Positions 1 to 9,417 of a stretch of 64,000 nt of DNA are shown here, piece after piece. Origin of the DNA: Nocardia jinanensis. GTDB taxonomy: Bacteria; Actinomycetota; Actinomycetes; Mycobacteriales; Mycobacteriaceae. How positions within the stretch are numbered: the first letter of the stretch is position 1; every line of letters begins with the position of its first letter. Both the position numbers and the translations under genes were made by a program. A model generated the notes under the pieces. That model saw nothing but the letters and a program-made list of their open reading frames with translations. It had not been told where the DNA came from and made no database searches. Location of the stretch: the NCBI RefSeq assembly GCF_014645735.1, contig NZ_BMMH01000016.1:1-64000 (forward strand), written 5' to 3'.

Positions 1-1776
1 GAGCGGTCGCGGTTGTTCGGGTTGGCTCGGTCGAGTTGGGCCGATTATGATCGTTCGTTGATCAGTGCGGGTGGTGGTGTGTTCGACCGCACCGCGAAGG
101 CGATTCCGGTGAGCGCGGAAGTCCGTGCCGCACTGAAACTTTCGGCGTCGGTCACCCGGCTCTCGCCCCCGGAGATGATCCGTGCGATCCTCGAGGCCCC
201 GGTCGATCTGCTGTGGAACGGCGGTATCGGTACCTATATCAAGGCGAGCACCGAAACCAATGCCGATGTCGGCGATAAGTCCAATGATGCTGTCCGGGTA
301 AATGCGGATCGTCTGCGGGTGAGGGTGATCGGTGAGGGCGGTAATCTCGGTGCGACGGCGCTGGGGCGTATCGAGTTCAGTCGTAACGGTGGGAAGATGA
401 ACACCGACGCGCTGGATAATTCCGCGGGTGTGGATTGCTCGGATCACGAGGTGAATATCAAGGTTCTGCTCGACGGTGTGGTGTCGGCGGGTGAGTTGGC
501 GGTGGAGGATCGCAATCCGCTGTTGGCCGAAATGACCGACGAGGTCGCCGAATTGGTGCTGCGTGACAATATCTCGCAGAACTTCCGGATCGGCCTGTCG
601 CGTTCGGGGGCCGGGCAGCGCGGTGCGGTGCACCGGCGGCTGCTCACCGAACTGGAGACCCGCCGCGGCGTGGACCGGCACCTGGAGGCGCTGCCCACCG
701 ATGCCGAGATGGATCGGCGGATAGCCGTCGGGGCCGGGCTCAGCTCGCCGGAACTGGCCACGATGATCGCCCATGTGAAGCTCGCGCTGAAGTCCGATCT
801 GCTCCACGGGGACCTGCCCGACAGCTCCACCTTCGCGGCGGTGCTGCCGGACTATTTCCCGACTCCGCTGCGGGAGCGTTTCGCCGGTGCCATCACGCGG
901 CATCCGCTGCGGCGCGAGATCGTGGCCACCGTGGTGATCAACGAGATGGTCGATTTCGGCGGCGCGACCTTCGCGTTCCGCTTGTCCGAGGAGATCGGTG
1001 CCACCACCGACGACGCGGTCCGCGCGTTCACGGCGGCGGTGGAGATCTTCGGGCTGCGGGAACTGTGGCAGCGCATCCGGACCGAGAAGATGCCGACCTC
1101 CGTGCGCGACCAACTCGAACTGGAATCCAACCGTACGCTGGAACGAGCCGCGCGCTGGCTGTTGCTGAACCGGCCGCAGCCGATCGCCATCGGCGCGGAT
1201 ATCTCCCGCTATCGCGAGGGTGTGCGTGCACTGGCGGACCGGGTGCCGGGCTGGTTGCCGAAACCGCTCGCCGAACGGGTCGCGGCGCATGCTACCGAGG
1301 CGACCGACCACGGTGCCCCGGCCGACCTCGCCTCCGAGGTCTACCGGCTGATCCATCTCTTCCCGCTGCTGGATGTGCTGGATATCGCCGATATCGCGGA
1401 ACGGGATTCGCGGGAGATCGCCGAACTCTATTTCGCGCTCAACGCGCATCTGGAGATCACCCGGTTGATCAGTGCGGTCGGTGACCTCGACCACGATCAG
1501 CGCTGGGCGGGCCTGGCGCGGCTGGCACTGCGCGACGACCTGTACGAATCGCTGCGATTGCTGACGCTGGATATCGCCACGGCCACCGATCCGGAGGATC
1601 CGGTGACCGAGAAGCTGGACTACTGGGAGCAGACCAATCGGTCACGCCTCATCCGGGCGCGGGCCGCGCTCACCGAGATATTCGGGGTGTCCCGGCACGA
1701 CCTGGCGACTCTCTCGGTGGCCGCACGGCAGGTGCGGAGCCTGGCGGGTAGTTCGGAGTCGGGCATCGTCGCCTGA
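1..1776 (+). CDS. gdh: NAD-specific glutamate dehydrogenase (large type), C-terminal part
   Basis: This is the last 591 residues of the very large (about 1,600-residue) NAD-dependent glutamate dehydrogenase, which deaminates glutamate to 2-oxoglutarate in the cytoplasm. The frame is open from base 1, so the start lies upstream of the window. The dinucleotide-binding stretch GEGGNLGATALGRIEF and the family signature DNSAGVDCSDHEVNIK are visible within the first 160 residues. The rest is the long helical C-terminal extension found only in the large-type enzymes. M. tuberculosis has the homologue Rv2476c near its clp/valS region, which fits this neighbourhood. A GC-rich hairpin follows the stop by 18 nt. 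Confidence 0.95.
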   Translation, partial: ERSRLFGLARSSWADYDRSLISAGGGVFDRTAKAIPVSAEVRAALKLSASVTRLSPPEMIRAILEAPVDLLWNGGIGTYIKASTETNADVGDKSNDAVRVNADRLRVRVIGEGGNLGATALGRIEFSRNGGKMNTDALDNSAGVDCSDHEVNIKVLLDGVVSAGELAVEDRNPLLAEMTDEVAELVLRDNISQNFRIGLSRSGAGQRGAVHRRLLTELETRRGVDRHLEALPTDAEMDRRIAVGAGLSSPELATMIAHVKLALKSDLLHGDLPDSSTFAAVLPDYFPTPLRERFAGAITRHPLRREIVATVVINEMVDFGGATFAFRLSEEIGATTDDAVRAFTAAVEIFGLRELWQRIRTEKMPTSVRDQLELESNRTLERAARWLLLNRPQPIAIGADISRYREGVRALADRVPGWLPKPLAERVAAHATEATDHGAPADLASEVYRLIHLFPLLDVLDIADIAERDSREIAELYFALNAHLEITRLISAVGDLDHDQRWAGLARLALRDDLYESLRLLTLDIATATDPEDPVTEKLDYWEQTNRSRLIRARAALTEIFGVSRHDLATLSVAARQVRSLAGSSESGIVA

Positions 1777-1793
1777 CGGCGAGGTGCACGATC

Positions 1794-1819
1794 GGCCGTC
1801 CGGCGGGAGCCGGGCGGCC
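1794..1819. terminator. hairpin terminator between convergent genes
   Basis: An 11-bp stem (1794-1804 with 1809-1819, one G-U wobble) and a 4-nt loop lie 18 nt after the gdh stop and 57 nt before the stop of the opposing SPFH gene. There is no U-run, as is common in high-GC actinobacteria. The hairpin could serve both strands. Confidence 0.55.
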
Positions 1820-1875
1820 GCCGCCGTATGCGGAGCTTGTGGGGCAGTGGCCGGGCATGGGCGGTCGGCGGTCCC

Positions 1876-3021
1876 TCAGGTGTGATGGCTGCGAGTACCG
1901 CAGGATGCGCAGAACCTGGCCGTGGGCAACAGTTCGGCGTCACATTCCCGGCAGCGCGCCGGTTCGGCGGGGGCGAAGCGGTTACCACATTCGACACAGA
2001 ACTTGGCGCCCGGCGGGTTCACCGCGGCGCAGGCTGTGCAGGCCGGGTTCTCGGATGCCGCGGGGCCCAGTTCGGCCGGCTTCGCCGTGGGCGGGAGCGC
2101 CGCCGCGGGCTGTTCCTCCCGCTGCTGCTGATGTTGCTGCCAGGGCGAGCTCGGCGCGGGCGGGAAATGCCCGGCGGCCGGTGGTGCGGACTGCCCGATG
2201 GCGTTGATACCCAGTGCCGCGCCCAGGAAGCCGCCCTCGTGGCCGTGTCCGGACGCCAGGCCCTGTCCCGCTCCCAGCGCCATTTCCCCGGCCGCGTACT
2301 GCCGGAAATCTCCGGCGAGCCTGATGTAGGTGACGTCTTTGGCGAGTCGTTTGAGCCGGTCGGCGTCCTCGGGGGCCAGGGTGATGTCGAAATTGCCGAG
2401 CCGGGGTATCCGTAGTCCGTATTCGTAGAGCGCGGTGTTGGTCTGTCGTACCACCGCCTGCTCGATGACGGGCAGTAGACCGGACAAGCCCAGTACCGGC
2501 CATTCACCCTGCGAAACATGCTGTGTCACCGCGACCTTCATCGCTTTGAGCAGTAGGTCGGCGCTCCACGATTCGACCCCGGCCGGATCATGGAGATCCG
2601 TACTGCCGGCCAGTGAGGTGATCAGCTGCCCGGCGTCGCGGACGCTCAGCGCGAATTCGCCGAAAACGCGCAGGGTGACTATCTGCTCGCTGATGGGGTC
2701 GGCGATATCGGCCAGTCGGCCGCCGAACTTGATACCGGCGAATTCCCGGGTGGAAACGAAGTAGAGCTCGGCGCGGTAGTAGTTGCCGCCGGTGAGCGTA
2801 TCCATCAGTGCGCCGAGGACGGGTAGTTCGTCCGCGTCGATCCGGTGCCGTCCCGGGCCCAGCGTGCCCAGGACTTGGCCGGATTTCACGAACAACGCCG
2901 TCTGGTCGGCATTGACGATGGCACGGGAGTACCGCCGGATGTTCACATCCGGCCACTTGTAGACGAGTTGCTTCTTACCGGTCTCGGGGACGGCGATGAA
3001 CTCGCGTTCGAACCAGGCCAT
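1876..3021 (-). CDS. SPFH-domain protein with C-terminal zinc ribbons (YdjI/virion-core-like)
   Basis: The 381-residue protein begins with an SPFH/band-7-like domain of about 250 residues (MAWFEREFIAVPETGKKQLV at the N-terminus), a Pro/Gln-rich linker at about 265-315, and two CxxC zinc-ribbon pairs at the C-terminus (CTAC with CVEC, CREC with CASC). Proteins of this build are annotated as virion-core or YdjI-like and are thought to form membrane-associated scaffolds; the molecular role is unknown. No transmembrane segment is evident. The ATG has an AGGGAG ribosome site 7 nt upstream. It is divergent from the permease at 3227, sharing a 205-bp intergenic region. Confidence 0.85.
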   Translation of the reverse strand: MAWFEREFIAVPETGKKQLVYKWPDVNIRRYSRAIVNADQTALFVKSGQVLGTLGPGRHRIDADELPVLGALMDTLTGGNYYRAELYFVSTREFAGIKFGGRLADIADPISEQIVTLRVFGEFALSVRDAGQLITSLAGSTDLHDPAGVESWSADLLLKAMKVAVTQHVSQGEWPVLGLSGLLPVIEQAVVRQTNTALYEYGLRIPRLGNFDITLAPEDADRLKRLAKDVTYIRLAGDFRQYAAGEMALGAGQGLASGHGHEGGFLGAALGINAIGQSAPPAAGHFPPAPSSPWQQHQQQREEQPAAALPPTAKPAELGPAASENPACTACAAVNPPGAKFCVECGNRFAPAEPARCRECDAELLPTARFCASCGTRSHHT

Positions 3022-3164
3022 CTCAGTGCTCCCTACGCAATTGACGTGTCCAGCGTATCGACGTTCAGCGGCTCGATCAATGGCACTTACAGTGCGGCCG
3101 ACCTCGCGTTTTGCCCAAAGCCGCTGGTTTCCCCTGTGTTACATCCAGCGGCCCCCTATTGATC

Positions 3165-3184
3165 GTGCCGCTAACTAGCGGTAC
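3165..3184. promoter_or_regulatory. inverted repeat upstream of the amino-acid permease
   Basis: CCGCTA-AC-TAGCGG is a perfect 6-bp inverted repeat, extending to 8 of 9 matching positions per arm (3165-3184). It lies 42 nt upstream of the permease start in the divergent intergenic region. This is the position of a transcription-factor operator, but I do not recognise the motif. Confidence 0.35.
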
Positions 3185-3226
3185 ATTGCTCGCAGACATG
3201 ATCTGCGCCACTCGAAAGGCAAGACG

Positions 3227-4747
3227 ATGACAACAGTGCAAGAGCCTCGGGGACAGGCGGCGCCGACGGAGAGTCTGCACGCCGAAGATGCGGGCTACCA
3301 CAAGTCGCTGCGCCCCCGGCAGCTCCAGATGATCGCCATCGGTGGCGCCATCGGAACAGGCCTGTTCCTCGGCGCCGGCAGCCGGCTGCACGACGCCGGA
3401 CCGGGCCTGTTCCTGGTCTACGGCATCTGCGGCATCTTCGTGTTCTTCATTCTGCGGGCACTCGGCGAACTGGTCCTGCATCGCCCCTCCTCGGGCTCGT
3501 TCGTCTCCTACGCTCGTGAGTTCTACGGTGAGAAGCTGGCCTTCGCGGTCGGCTGGATGTACTTCTTCCACTGGTGCATGACCGGCATCGTGGATATCAC
3601 CGCGATCGCCACGTATGTGCACTTCTGGGGCGCCTTCGAGGTGATACCGCAGTGGACCATCGCGCTCATCGCGCTGGCCCTCGTGGTCTCGATCAATATG
3701 ATCTCGGTGAAGTGGTTCGGTGAGCTCGAGTTCTGGGCCGCGCTGATCAAGGTCGTCGCGCTGGTGAGCTTCCTGATCATCGGCACCATCTTCCTGGCCG
3801 GTCGGTTCGATATCGAGGGTCAGCCCACCGGGCTCAGCATCATCTCCGACAACGGCGGTCTGTTCCCGGCCGGATTCCTGCCGCTGGTCGTGGTGACCAC
3901 CGGTGTCGTCTTCGCCTATGCCGCGGTCGAGCTCATCGGCACCGCGGCCGGTGAGGCCGAGAACCCCGAGAAGATCATGCCGCGCGCCATCAACTCGGTG
4001 ATCGCCCGGATCGCGCTGTTCTACGTCGGTTCGCTGGTCCTGCTCGGCCTGCTGCTGCCCTACACCGCCTTCAAGTCCGGTGAGAGCCCGTTCGTCACCT
4101 TCTTCTCGAAGATCGGTATCGACGGTGCCGGTTCGGTCATGAACCTGGTGGTACTGACCGCGGCGTTCTCCAGCCTGAACGCCGGCCTGTACTCGACCGG
4201 TCGCATCCTGCGCTCGATGTCGATGAACGGCAGCGCGCCCACCATCGCGGGCCGGATGTCCAAGAGCGGTGTGCCCTACGTGGGTATTCTCGCCACCGGT
4301 GTGATCGCCCTGGCGGGTGTCGGACTGAACGCGATGGTGCCCGAGAAGGCGTTCGAGATCGTGCTGAACGTCTCGGCGCTGGGCACCATCTTCTCCTGGA
4401 CCGCGATCGTGCTGTGCCAGCTCCAGCTGTGGAAGTGGGCTCGCGACGGCAAGATCACCCGGCCGAAGTTCCGCCTCCCCGGTACCCCGTACACCAGCTA
4501 CGCCACCCTGGTGTTCCTGGTCGGCGTGGTGCTGCTGATGCTGTTCAGCGAGGAGATCGAACAGCGGGCCGCGGTGATCGCGATGCTGGTGATCGGTGTT
4601 CCGGCGCTGGTCGGCGGTTGGTTCCTGGCTCGCAAGCGGGTCACCGAGCTCACCACGGCACGTGCCGCGGTGGCCGCCGGTTCGGCTCCGGCCGAAGAAC
4701 CCGGCAGCACCGTTCGTATCCTCGACGAACCCGAGGACAAGCAGTAA
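3227..4747 (+). CDS. amino-acid permease, APC superfamily (AnsP/GabP/CycA-like)
   Basis: A 506-residue integral membrane transporter of the amino acid-polyamine-organocation superfamily, with about 12 hydrophobic helices. The family hallmark around helix 1, LQMIAIGGAIGTGLFLGAG, binds the substrate backbone, and a conserved Glu (ALGELVLH) follows helix 2. It most resembles the L-asparagine, GABA or D-Ser/D-Ala/Gly proton symporters; the substrate cannot be fixed from sequence alone. The start is supported by AAAGG 7 nt upstream. The gene stands alone: divergent from the SPFH gene and closed by a very strong hairpin before pknG. Confidence 0.9.
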   Translation: MTTVQEPRGQAAPTESLHAEDAGYHKSLRPRQLQMIAIGGAIGTGLFLGAGSRLHDAGPGLFLVYGICGIFVFFILRALGELVLHRPSSGSFVSYAREFYGEKLAFAVGWMYFFHWCMTGIVDITAIATYVHFWGAFEVIPQWTIALIALALVVSINMISVKWFGELEFWAALIKVVALVSFLIIGTIFLAGRFDIEGQPTGLSIISDNGGLFPAGFLPLVVVTTGVVFAYAAVELIGTAAGEAENPEKIMPRAINSVIARIALFYVGSLVLLGLLLPYTAFKSGESPFVTFFSKIGIDGAGSVMNLVVLTAAFSSLNAGLYSTGRILRSMSMNGSAPTIAGRMSKSGVPYVGILATGVIALAGVGLNAMVPEKAFEIVLNVSALGTIFSWTAIVLCQLQLWKWARDGKITRPKFRLPGTPYTSYATLVFLVGVVLLMLFSEEIEQRAAVIAMLVIGVPALVGGWFLARKRVTELTTARAAVAAGSAPAEEPGSTVRILDEPEDKQ

Positions 4748-4762
4748 CGCGACGGCTGCGCC

Positions 4763-4799
4763 GCGAAATACCCCGGGGAGCAAACCCGGGGTATTTCGC
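4763..4799 (+). terminator. strong 15-bp-stem terminator after the permease
   Basis: A perfect 15-bp inverted repeat (4763-4777 with 4785-4799) with a 7-nt loop starts 15 nt after the permease stop. The stem includes the AT-rich segment AAATA, so it is not simply GC noise. It should insulate pknG from the permease. Confidence 0.8.
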
Positions 4800-4892
4800 A
4801 TTCCCAGGGAAGGGAATGTCTGCTCTTCCGTGTCCGTGGAGCGGGATCACAATAGACTCTCTCTGTTCTTCCGCGGGTTTGAGAGGTCGTGC

Positions 4893-7547
4893 ATGCCAGA
4901 GCATCCCAGCTCGTCGCAGCCCAGCCCATCCGAGCGTCCGCTCCCGCCGCCCTGGTCGAAGCGGCGGGTCCGCGGCGTGGAAATGCCGCGGCGCGGCGCG
5001 CACACCTGGTCGACCCTGCGTACCAACAGCAGTGAGAGTGTGCGTCGGCCCGCCGCGGAATCGGACCTCACCCGCGCTGCCGAAGAATTGCTCGCCGAAT
5101 CCGGCAGTGCCGAGCCGCGCAGTGCGACCGACGCCGCCTCGGTGCCCAGCGGGTCCGGCGTCTTCGTGCCGGTGACCGTGGGGGCGGTGCCCGCGGTCGT
5201 GGCGCCGCCGCAGTCCGACAGCCCGCCCGCCCCACCGGATCTTTCGGATTTCGACCGGGCCATCGCGGCGTTGACCGGCGACGATATCGCCCGGCTCAAC
5301 AGTCTCGCCGGACCCGACGATGACGACGATGATCTCGAAGAACTCCTGCTCGGCGACGACGAGGACGATATCGACGATCCCGACCCGTTCGCGGGCTTCG
5401 AAGACGAGATGCTCTCCGGGCGTAATGCCCGGTCGCGGCCGAGCGTGCGCCGGCTCGGTGCGGGCTTGGTGGCCCTGCCGCGGGTGGACCCGGTGGACCC
5501 GGCCACCGCGGTGCTCGCGGATCCGGTAGTGCCCGAGCACAAGCGTTTCTGCTGGAAATGCCAAGCGCCCAACGGCCGGTCCGGTCCGGAGGGCCCCGGC
5601 ACCGTGGCCGGGGAGTGCACGCGCTGCGGATCGGCCTACAACTATCTGCCCGCCTTGTCCGCGGGCGAGGTCGTGGCGGAACAGTACGTGGTCAAGGGCT
5701 GTCTGGCGCACGGCGGCCTGGGCTGGATCTACCTGGCGGTCGATACCAATGTCAGCGACCGCTGGGTGGTCCTCAAGGGGTTGCAGAATCCGCAGGATTT
5801 CGAAGCCCATGTGGTGGCGCTGGCCGAACGCCAGTTCCTGTCCGAGATCACCCATCCCGGTGTGGTCAAGATCTACAACTTCGTCAAGCACCGCTCGCAC
5901 CGCGAAGTGGCCGACGGTTATATCGTCATGGAGTACGTGGGCGGGCGCTCACTGAAGAAGATGCTGGATATGGCGGGCCCGGAACGTATTCCGGTCGCCG
6001 AGACCATCGCCTACATGATGGAGGTGCTGCCCGCTCTCGACTATCTGCACTCGTTCGGGCTGGCCTACAACGACCTCAAACCGGACAACATCATGGTCTC
6101 CGACGACGAGGTCAAACTCATCGACCTCGGTGCAGTGGCGGCCATGGAGTCCTACGGAAGTATCTACGGCACGCCCGGCTATCAGGCGCCGGAGATCATC
6201 GAAACCGGTCCGACGGTGGCCACCGATGTCTACGCGGCCGGTCGCACCCTGGCCGCGCTGATCCTGGACCTGCACAAGGATTCCCACGGCAACTACCGGA
6301 CCGAGATGCCGACCCCCGACGAGTATCCGTTGCTGCGGCGCTACCCGTGCCTGCACCGACTGCTGGTACGCGCGACGCATACGGATCCGAGCCGCCGCTT
6401 TCCGTCCACCTATGCCATGTACTGTCAGTTGGCCGGCGTGTTGCGGGTGGTGCTCGCCGCCGACTCCGGCCGCGAACATCCACAGGCCTCGGTCGAATTC
6501 GGCCCATTGCGTGGTGATTTCGGCATCGACACCTTGATCGGCCAGACGGATGGAATGGTCGACGGCGGGCATCGCAGTCTCGGCCTGGACGCCGCCGCGG
6601 TCGTGGCCACGCTGCCCGTCCCGCTGATCGATGCCGACGACCCCAGCGTCCAGCTGCTGAGCCCGCTGCTGCACGGCGACGCCCGGCAGACGCTGGATTC
6701 GTTGCGCCAGACCTCCGAACGTATCGCCGCCGGCACCATCGACGCACCGGAGACCTTCGAGGTCGAGGGGGCGCTCACCGCTGTGCGCGCCCATCTCGAC
6801 CTGGGTGAACTGGGTACGGCGCTCGCCCTGCTGGACGCCCTGCGCCCCAGCACCACCACCGATTGGCGCATCGAATGGTTCACCGGTGTCGCCGATCTGC
6901 TGGAGGGGCACTACGAGCGCGCGTACCTGCGTTTCGACGAGGTGCACACCATGCTCCCCGGTGAGCTGGTTCCGGCACTGGCCCTGGCCGCTACCGCCGA
7001 ACTGGTTCTGCAGACAGTGGCCGATCCCGATGATTCCGATCGCTGGCACACCGCCGCCTCGGATTTCTACCGGCTGGTCTGGCAGACCAATCACGGAGTG
7101 GTCAGCGCGGCGTTCGGGCTGACCCGGCGATTGGCGGCCGATGGTGAACTATTGCAGGCTGTGCAGGTTCTGGACGAAGTGCCCGTGACCTCCCGCCACC
7201 ACGGCACCGCCCGTATGACGGGCAGTCTGCTGCTGGTGTCGCGGCCACATCGGGAGATCACCGAGATCGATCTGCGCGAGGCCGCATCCCGATTGGAGCT
7301 CGTCGACGAGCCGCGGGCGCTGCAGATGCAGGTAGTGGTGGTCGGTGCGGCGCTGGAATGGTTGAAATCCCGGATGCGCCCGGTCTCGGCCGACGCCACG
7401 CTGCTGGGCTATCCGCTCACCGTGGCCGGGCTCAGGGGCGGGCTGGAGTCACGGTTACGGGCGCTGGCCCGGACCGCTCCGGGCCGGCTGCACCGCTATC
7501 GGCTGATCGATCTGGCCAACAGCGTGCGCCCGCATACCCGCTGGTGA
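4893..7547 (+). CDS. pknG: serine/threonine protein kinase PknG
   Basis: PknG is a soluble Ser/Thr kinase that controls 2-oxoglutarate metabolism through the FHA regulator GarA/OdhI in mycobacteria and corynebacteria. The 884-residue product shows all its parts: an acidic disordered N-terminus, a rubredoxin-like domain with two metal knuckles (CWKC and CTRC, about residues 215-255), a kinase domain (glycine loop AHGGLGWIYLA, catalytic YNDLKPDN, IDLGAV in place of DFG, APEI) and a C-terminal TPR-like region. The mycobacterial protein is 750 residues; the excess is N-terminal. ATG 4893 is chosen because GAGAGG lies 6 nt upstream and a TAGACT -10-like hexamer sits at 4853-4858. The usual glnH-glnX partners are not adjacent. 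Confidence 0.95.
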   Translation: MPEHPSSSQPSPSERPLPPPWSKRRVRGVEMPRRGAHTWSTLRTNSSESVRRPAAESDLTRAAEELLAESGSAEPRSATDAASVPSGSGVFVPVTVGAVPAVVAPPQSDSPPAPPDLSDFDRAIAALTGDDIARLNSLAGPDDDDDDLEELLLGDDEDDIDDPDPFAGFEDEMLSGRNARSRPSVRRLGAGLVALPRVDPVDPATAVLADPVVPEHKRFCWKCQAPNGRSGPEGPGTVAGECTRCGSAYNYLPALSAGEVVAEQYVVKGCLAHGGLGWIYLAVDTNVSDRWVVLKGLQNPQDFEAHVVALAERQFLSEITHPGVVKIYNFVKHRSHREVADGYIVMEYVGGRSLKKMLDMAGPERIPVAETIAYMMEVLPALDYLHSFGLAYNDLKPDNIMVSDDEVKLIDLGAVAAMESYGSIYGTPGYQAPEIIETGPTVATDVYAAGRTLAALILDLHKDSHGNYRTEMPTPDEYPLLRRYPCLHRLLVRATHTDPSRRFPSTYAMYCQLAGVLRVVLAADSGREHPQASVEFGPLRGDFGIDTLIGQTDGMVDGGHRSLGLDAAAVVATLPVPLIDADDPSVQLLSPLLHGDARQTLDSLRQTSERIAAGTIDAPETFEVEGALTAVRAHLDLGELGTALALLDALRPSTTTDWRIEWFTGVADLLEGHYERAYLRFDEVHTMLPGELVPALALAATAELVLQTVADPDDSDRWHTAASDFYRLVWQTNHGVVSAAFGLTRRLAADGELLQAVQVLDEVPVTSRHHGTARMTGSLLLVSRPHREITEIDLREAASRLELVDEPRALQMQVVVVGAALEWLKSRMRPVSADATLLGYPLTVAGLRGGLESRLRALARTAPGRLHRYRLIDLANSVRPHTRW

Positions 7548-7549
7548 GG

Positions 7550-7927
7550 TTACGGGGTGGCCCGGCGGCGCCGGATCACGGCCGGTAGCAGGGGCGCGGA
7601 CACCAGGACGATCACCAGCAGGAGCAGCCAAAGCCAGCCACCGAACACCAGCGCGAGAATCAGCGTGAAGACCGCCGAGCCGCCGGCCAGCATCGCGAAT
7701 CCAACTGCGGGATCGGTGGTCTCCGGCGGCGCGGGCGGTGGGGTGGGTGCGGGGAGATCGGTGAACAGGGCCGCGAGTTCCGGGGTGGTCTGTGCGGCAG
7801 TCGCGGCGGCGGTGCGCTCCTCGTATTCGGTGAGCGTCAACAGACCCGAGCCGAGATGGTCGGCGAGCTCCCGCAGTGCGCGATCGCGCTGCTCGACGGT
7901 GATCCGCGCGCCGGGTAGCTCACTCAT
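7550..7927 (-). CDS. DUF1707 membrane protein
   Basis: This 125-residue protein begins with the DUF1707 helix pattern (ITVEQRDRALRELADHLGSG, then LTLTEYEERTAAATAAQT) seen in short actinobacterial proteins. A Pro-rich linker follows, then one or two hydrophobic helices (about 80-118) ending in the basic anchor RRRR. The function is unknown; many relatives pair this domain with a membrane anchor. The longer in-frame reading to 8023 overlaps the whiB upstream region, and the conserved part begins at MSELPGARI, so ATG 7927 is chosen. Its stop faces the pknG stop with only 2 bp between them. Confidence 0.8.
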   Translation of the reverse strand: MSELPGARITVEQRDRALRELADHLGSGLLTLTEYEERTAAATAAQTTPELAALFTDLPAPTPPPAPPETTDPAVGFAMLAGGSAVFTLILALVFGGWLWLLLLVIVLVSAPLLPAVIRRRRATP

Positions 7928-8072
7928 CCTCGCAGCATAGGACGGTTTCCGGAGTCCGGGCCGGTCTGGTGTTCGCCACTGTCGGGAAGGCTTCGGCGGC
8001 GGTTCATGCCGATTCCCAGACATGGGGAGTAACTACGCTGGCCTCACAGAATTGCGGGCAGAGGAGTTGTGT

Positions 8073-8369
8073 ATGTCCACCGTGATCCAGCCTCGGCGCC
8101 CGGCGGCCGAGGCATGGGACTGGCAAATGAACGGGTCCTGCCGCGGCCTCGAATCCACCGTGTTCTTCCATCCCGAAGGAGAGCGGGGCCGGGCTCGTGC
8201 CGCCCGGGTGCGGCGCGCCAAACAGATCTGCGATACCTGTCCGGTGCTCGACCGGTGCCGTAGTTACGCGCTGGCGGTCGGGGAGCAGTACGGAGTATGG
8301 GGCGGTATGTCCGAGGACGAACGCCGCACACATACCCAACGGGCCGTTACTTCAAGCTCGACGAACTAG
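8073..8369 (+). CDS. WhiB-family Fe-S regulator, WhiB3/WhiD type
   Basis: A 98-residue WhiB-like protein with the four cluster cysteines (GSC, then CDTC and DRC), which would bind a redox-sensitive [4Fe-4S] cluster, and the GVWGG turn that contacts the sigma factor. The opening WDWQMNGSCRGLESTVFFHP and the GERGRAR segment match WhiB3 of mycobacteria and WhiD of Streptomyces better than WhiB1 or WhiB2. WhiB3 links redox state to lipid synthesis in mycobacteria; that role here is inference. The ATG has GAGGAG 6 nt upstream. A TACGCT hexamer at 8034-8039 could be the -10. Confidence 0.88.
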   Translation: MSTVIQPRRPAAEAWDWQMNGSCRGLESTVFFHPEGERGRARAARVRRAKQICDTCPVLDRCRSYALAVGEQYGVWGGMSEDERRTHTQRAVTSSSTN

Positions 8370-8456
8370 CAAATCTCACCCCAACACCGACTGAATCGGA
8401 CCTTTCGGTCGTGTCCGGCACAAGTCGTCCCGGCGTCTTTGTGGTTTCCTTGTTAT

Positions 8457-9212
8457 ATGGCTGCTGGTGTGGAGTACACGATCGATGAACTGGCGCGGGC
8501 CGCCGGCACGACCGTGCGCAGCCTGCGGGTTTATCACGAACGGGGGGTCCTGCCCCCGCCGCAGGTCAAGGGGCGGACGGGTTACTACAGTCCAGATCAC
8601 CTCAATCGGGTGCGCACGATCAGCAGGCTGCTCGATCGCGGAATCAAGCTGAACGGGATCAAGGAACTGCTCAAGGCCTGGGATCGCGGCGACGATCTCG
8701 GCGATATCCTCGGTGTCGGGCCGCTGCTCGGCGGTATGGAATCCGATGAACCGTCCGCGGACGAATCGGCAGTGCCCGGCGATGCCATTCCCGCCACCGA
8801 GCTGCAGGAACGCTACGCCTCGGTGCCCAACGGGCTGGCCCGGATCGTCGCGGCCGGGCTCTACGAGCCGGTGGACGCCGTCACCTATCGTCCCGCTGAC
8901 CGGCAGCTCATCCGGATAGCAGAGCAATTGGCCGCCGCCGGTGTTCCCGACGCCGAAGTACTGAGTGAACTCGAACGCATCCGCGCCGACAGCGACCGGA
9001 TGGCCCGCCGCTTCGTCGACCTGTTCCATCGCACGGCCTGGCAGAAGTACCGGGATTCCGAGCAGGACGCCGCCGACCTGGCCGAATTGACCACACAGCT
9101 ACAGCTCGCCCGCACTCTGCCCGGGAAGGCCGCCGCGGAGCTGGTGAACAAGTTCGTCGCGCACTACATCGACAGCGACAGCGAACTGGCCGATCTGCCC
9201 GCGGAGGCCTGA
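8457..9212 (+). CDS. MerR-family transcriptional regulator
   Basis: The 251-residue protein starts directly with a MerR winged helix-turn-helix (YTIDELARAAGTTVRSLRVY, residues about 5-70, including the wing YHERGVLPPP). The C-terminal 180 residues are helical with no cysteine pattern for metal binding, so the inducer is unknown. It is larger than metal-sensing MerR proteins (about 140 residues) and resembles the group with long effector domains. The ATG at 8457 begins the conserved domain; there is no good Shine-Dalgarno. It follows whiB by 87 nt in the same direction. Confidence 0.85.
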   Translation: MAAGVEYTIDELARAAGTTVRSLRVYHERGVLPPPQVKGRTGYYSPDHLNRVRTISRLLDRGIKLNGIKELLKAWDRGDDLGDILGVGPLLGGMESDEPSADESAVPGDAIPATELQERYASVPNGLARIVAAGLYEPVDAVTYRPADRQLIRIAEQLAAAGVPDAEVLSELERIRADSDRMARRFVDLFHRTAWQKYRDSEQDAADLAELTTQLQLARTLPGKAAAELVNKFVAHYIDSDSELADLPAEA

Positions 9213-9417
9213 ACGGGTATGCCCGGGTTCCCCGGGTTGGGAACTGCTCGATCGGGGTCGCGCCGTATGACGGTACATTCGACGGCGGCTCTTCCGTCGG
9301 CCGGTGAACTTCCGGCGTATGTACCTAGGTAATTTTCATCCCTTCTACGGATGCGCGCGGCCCGAGGCGGGTGCAGAATCTGCTTCTTGGCACCTGACGC
9401 GGTAGATGAGGCATGGA

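Noticed and set aside
3121..3184. GlnR box for the permease (GTTAC near 3139)
   Set aside because: The second half-site is missing, so it does not fit the two-half GlnR pattern.
3077..4801. 574-codon open frame on the minus strand
   Set aside because: Antisense to the permease, very His/Asp/Gln-rich and without any membrane or domain pattern.
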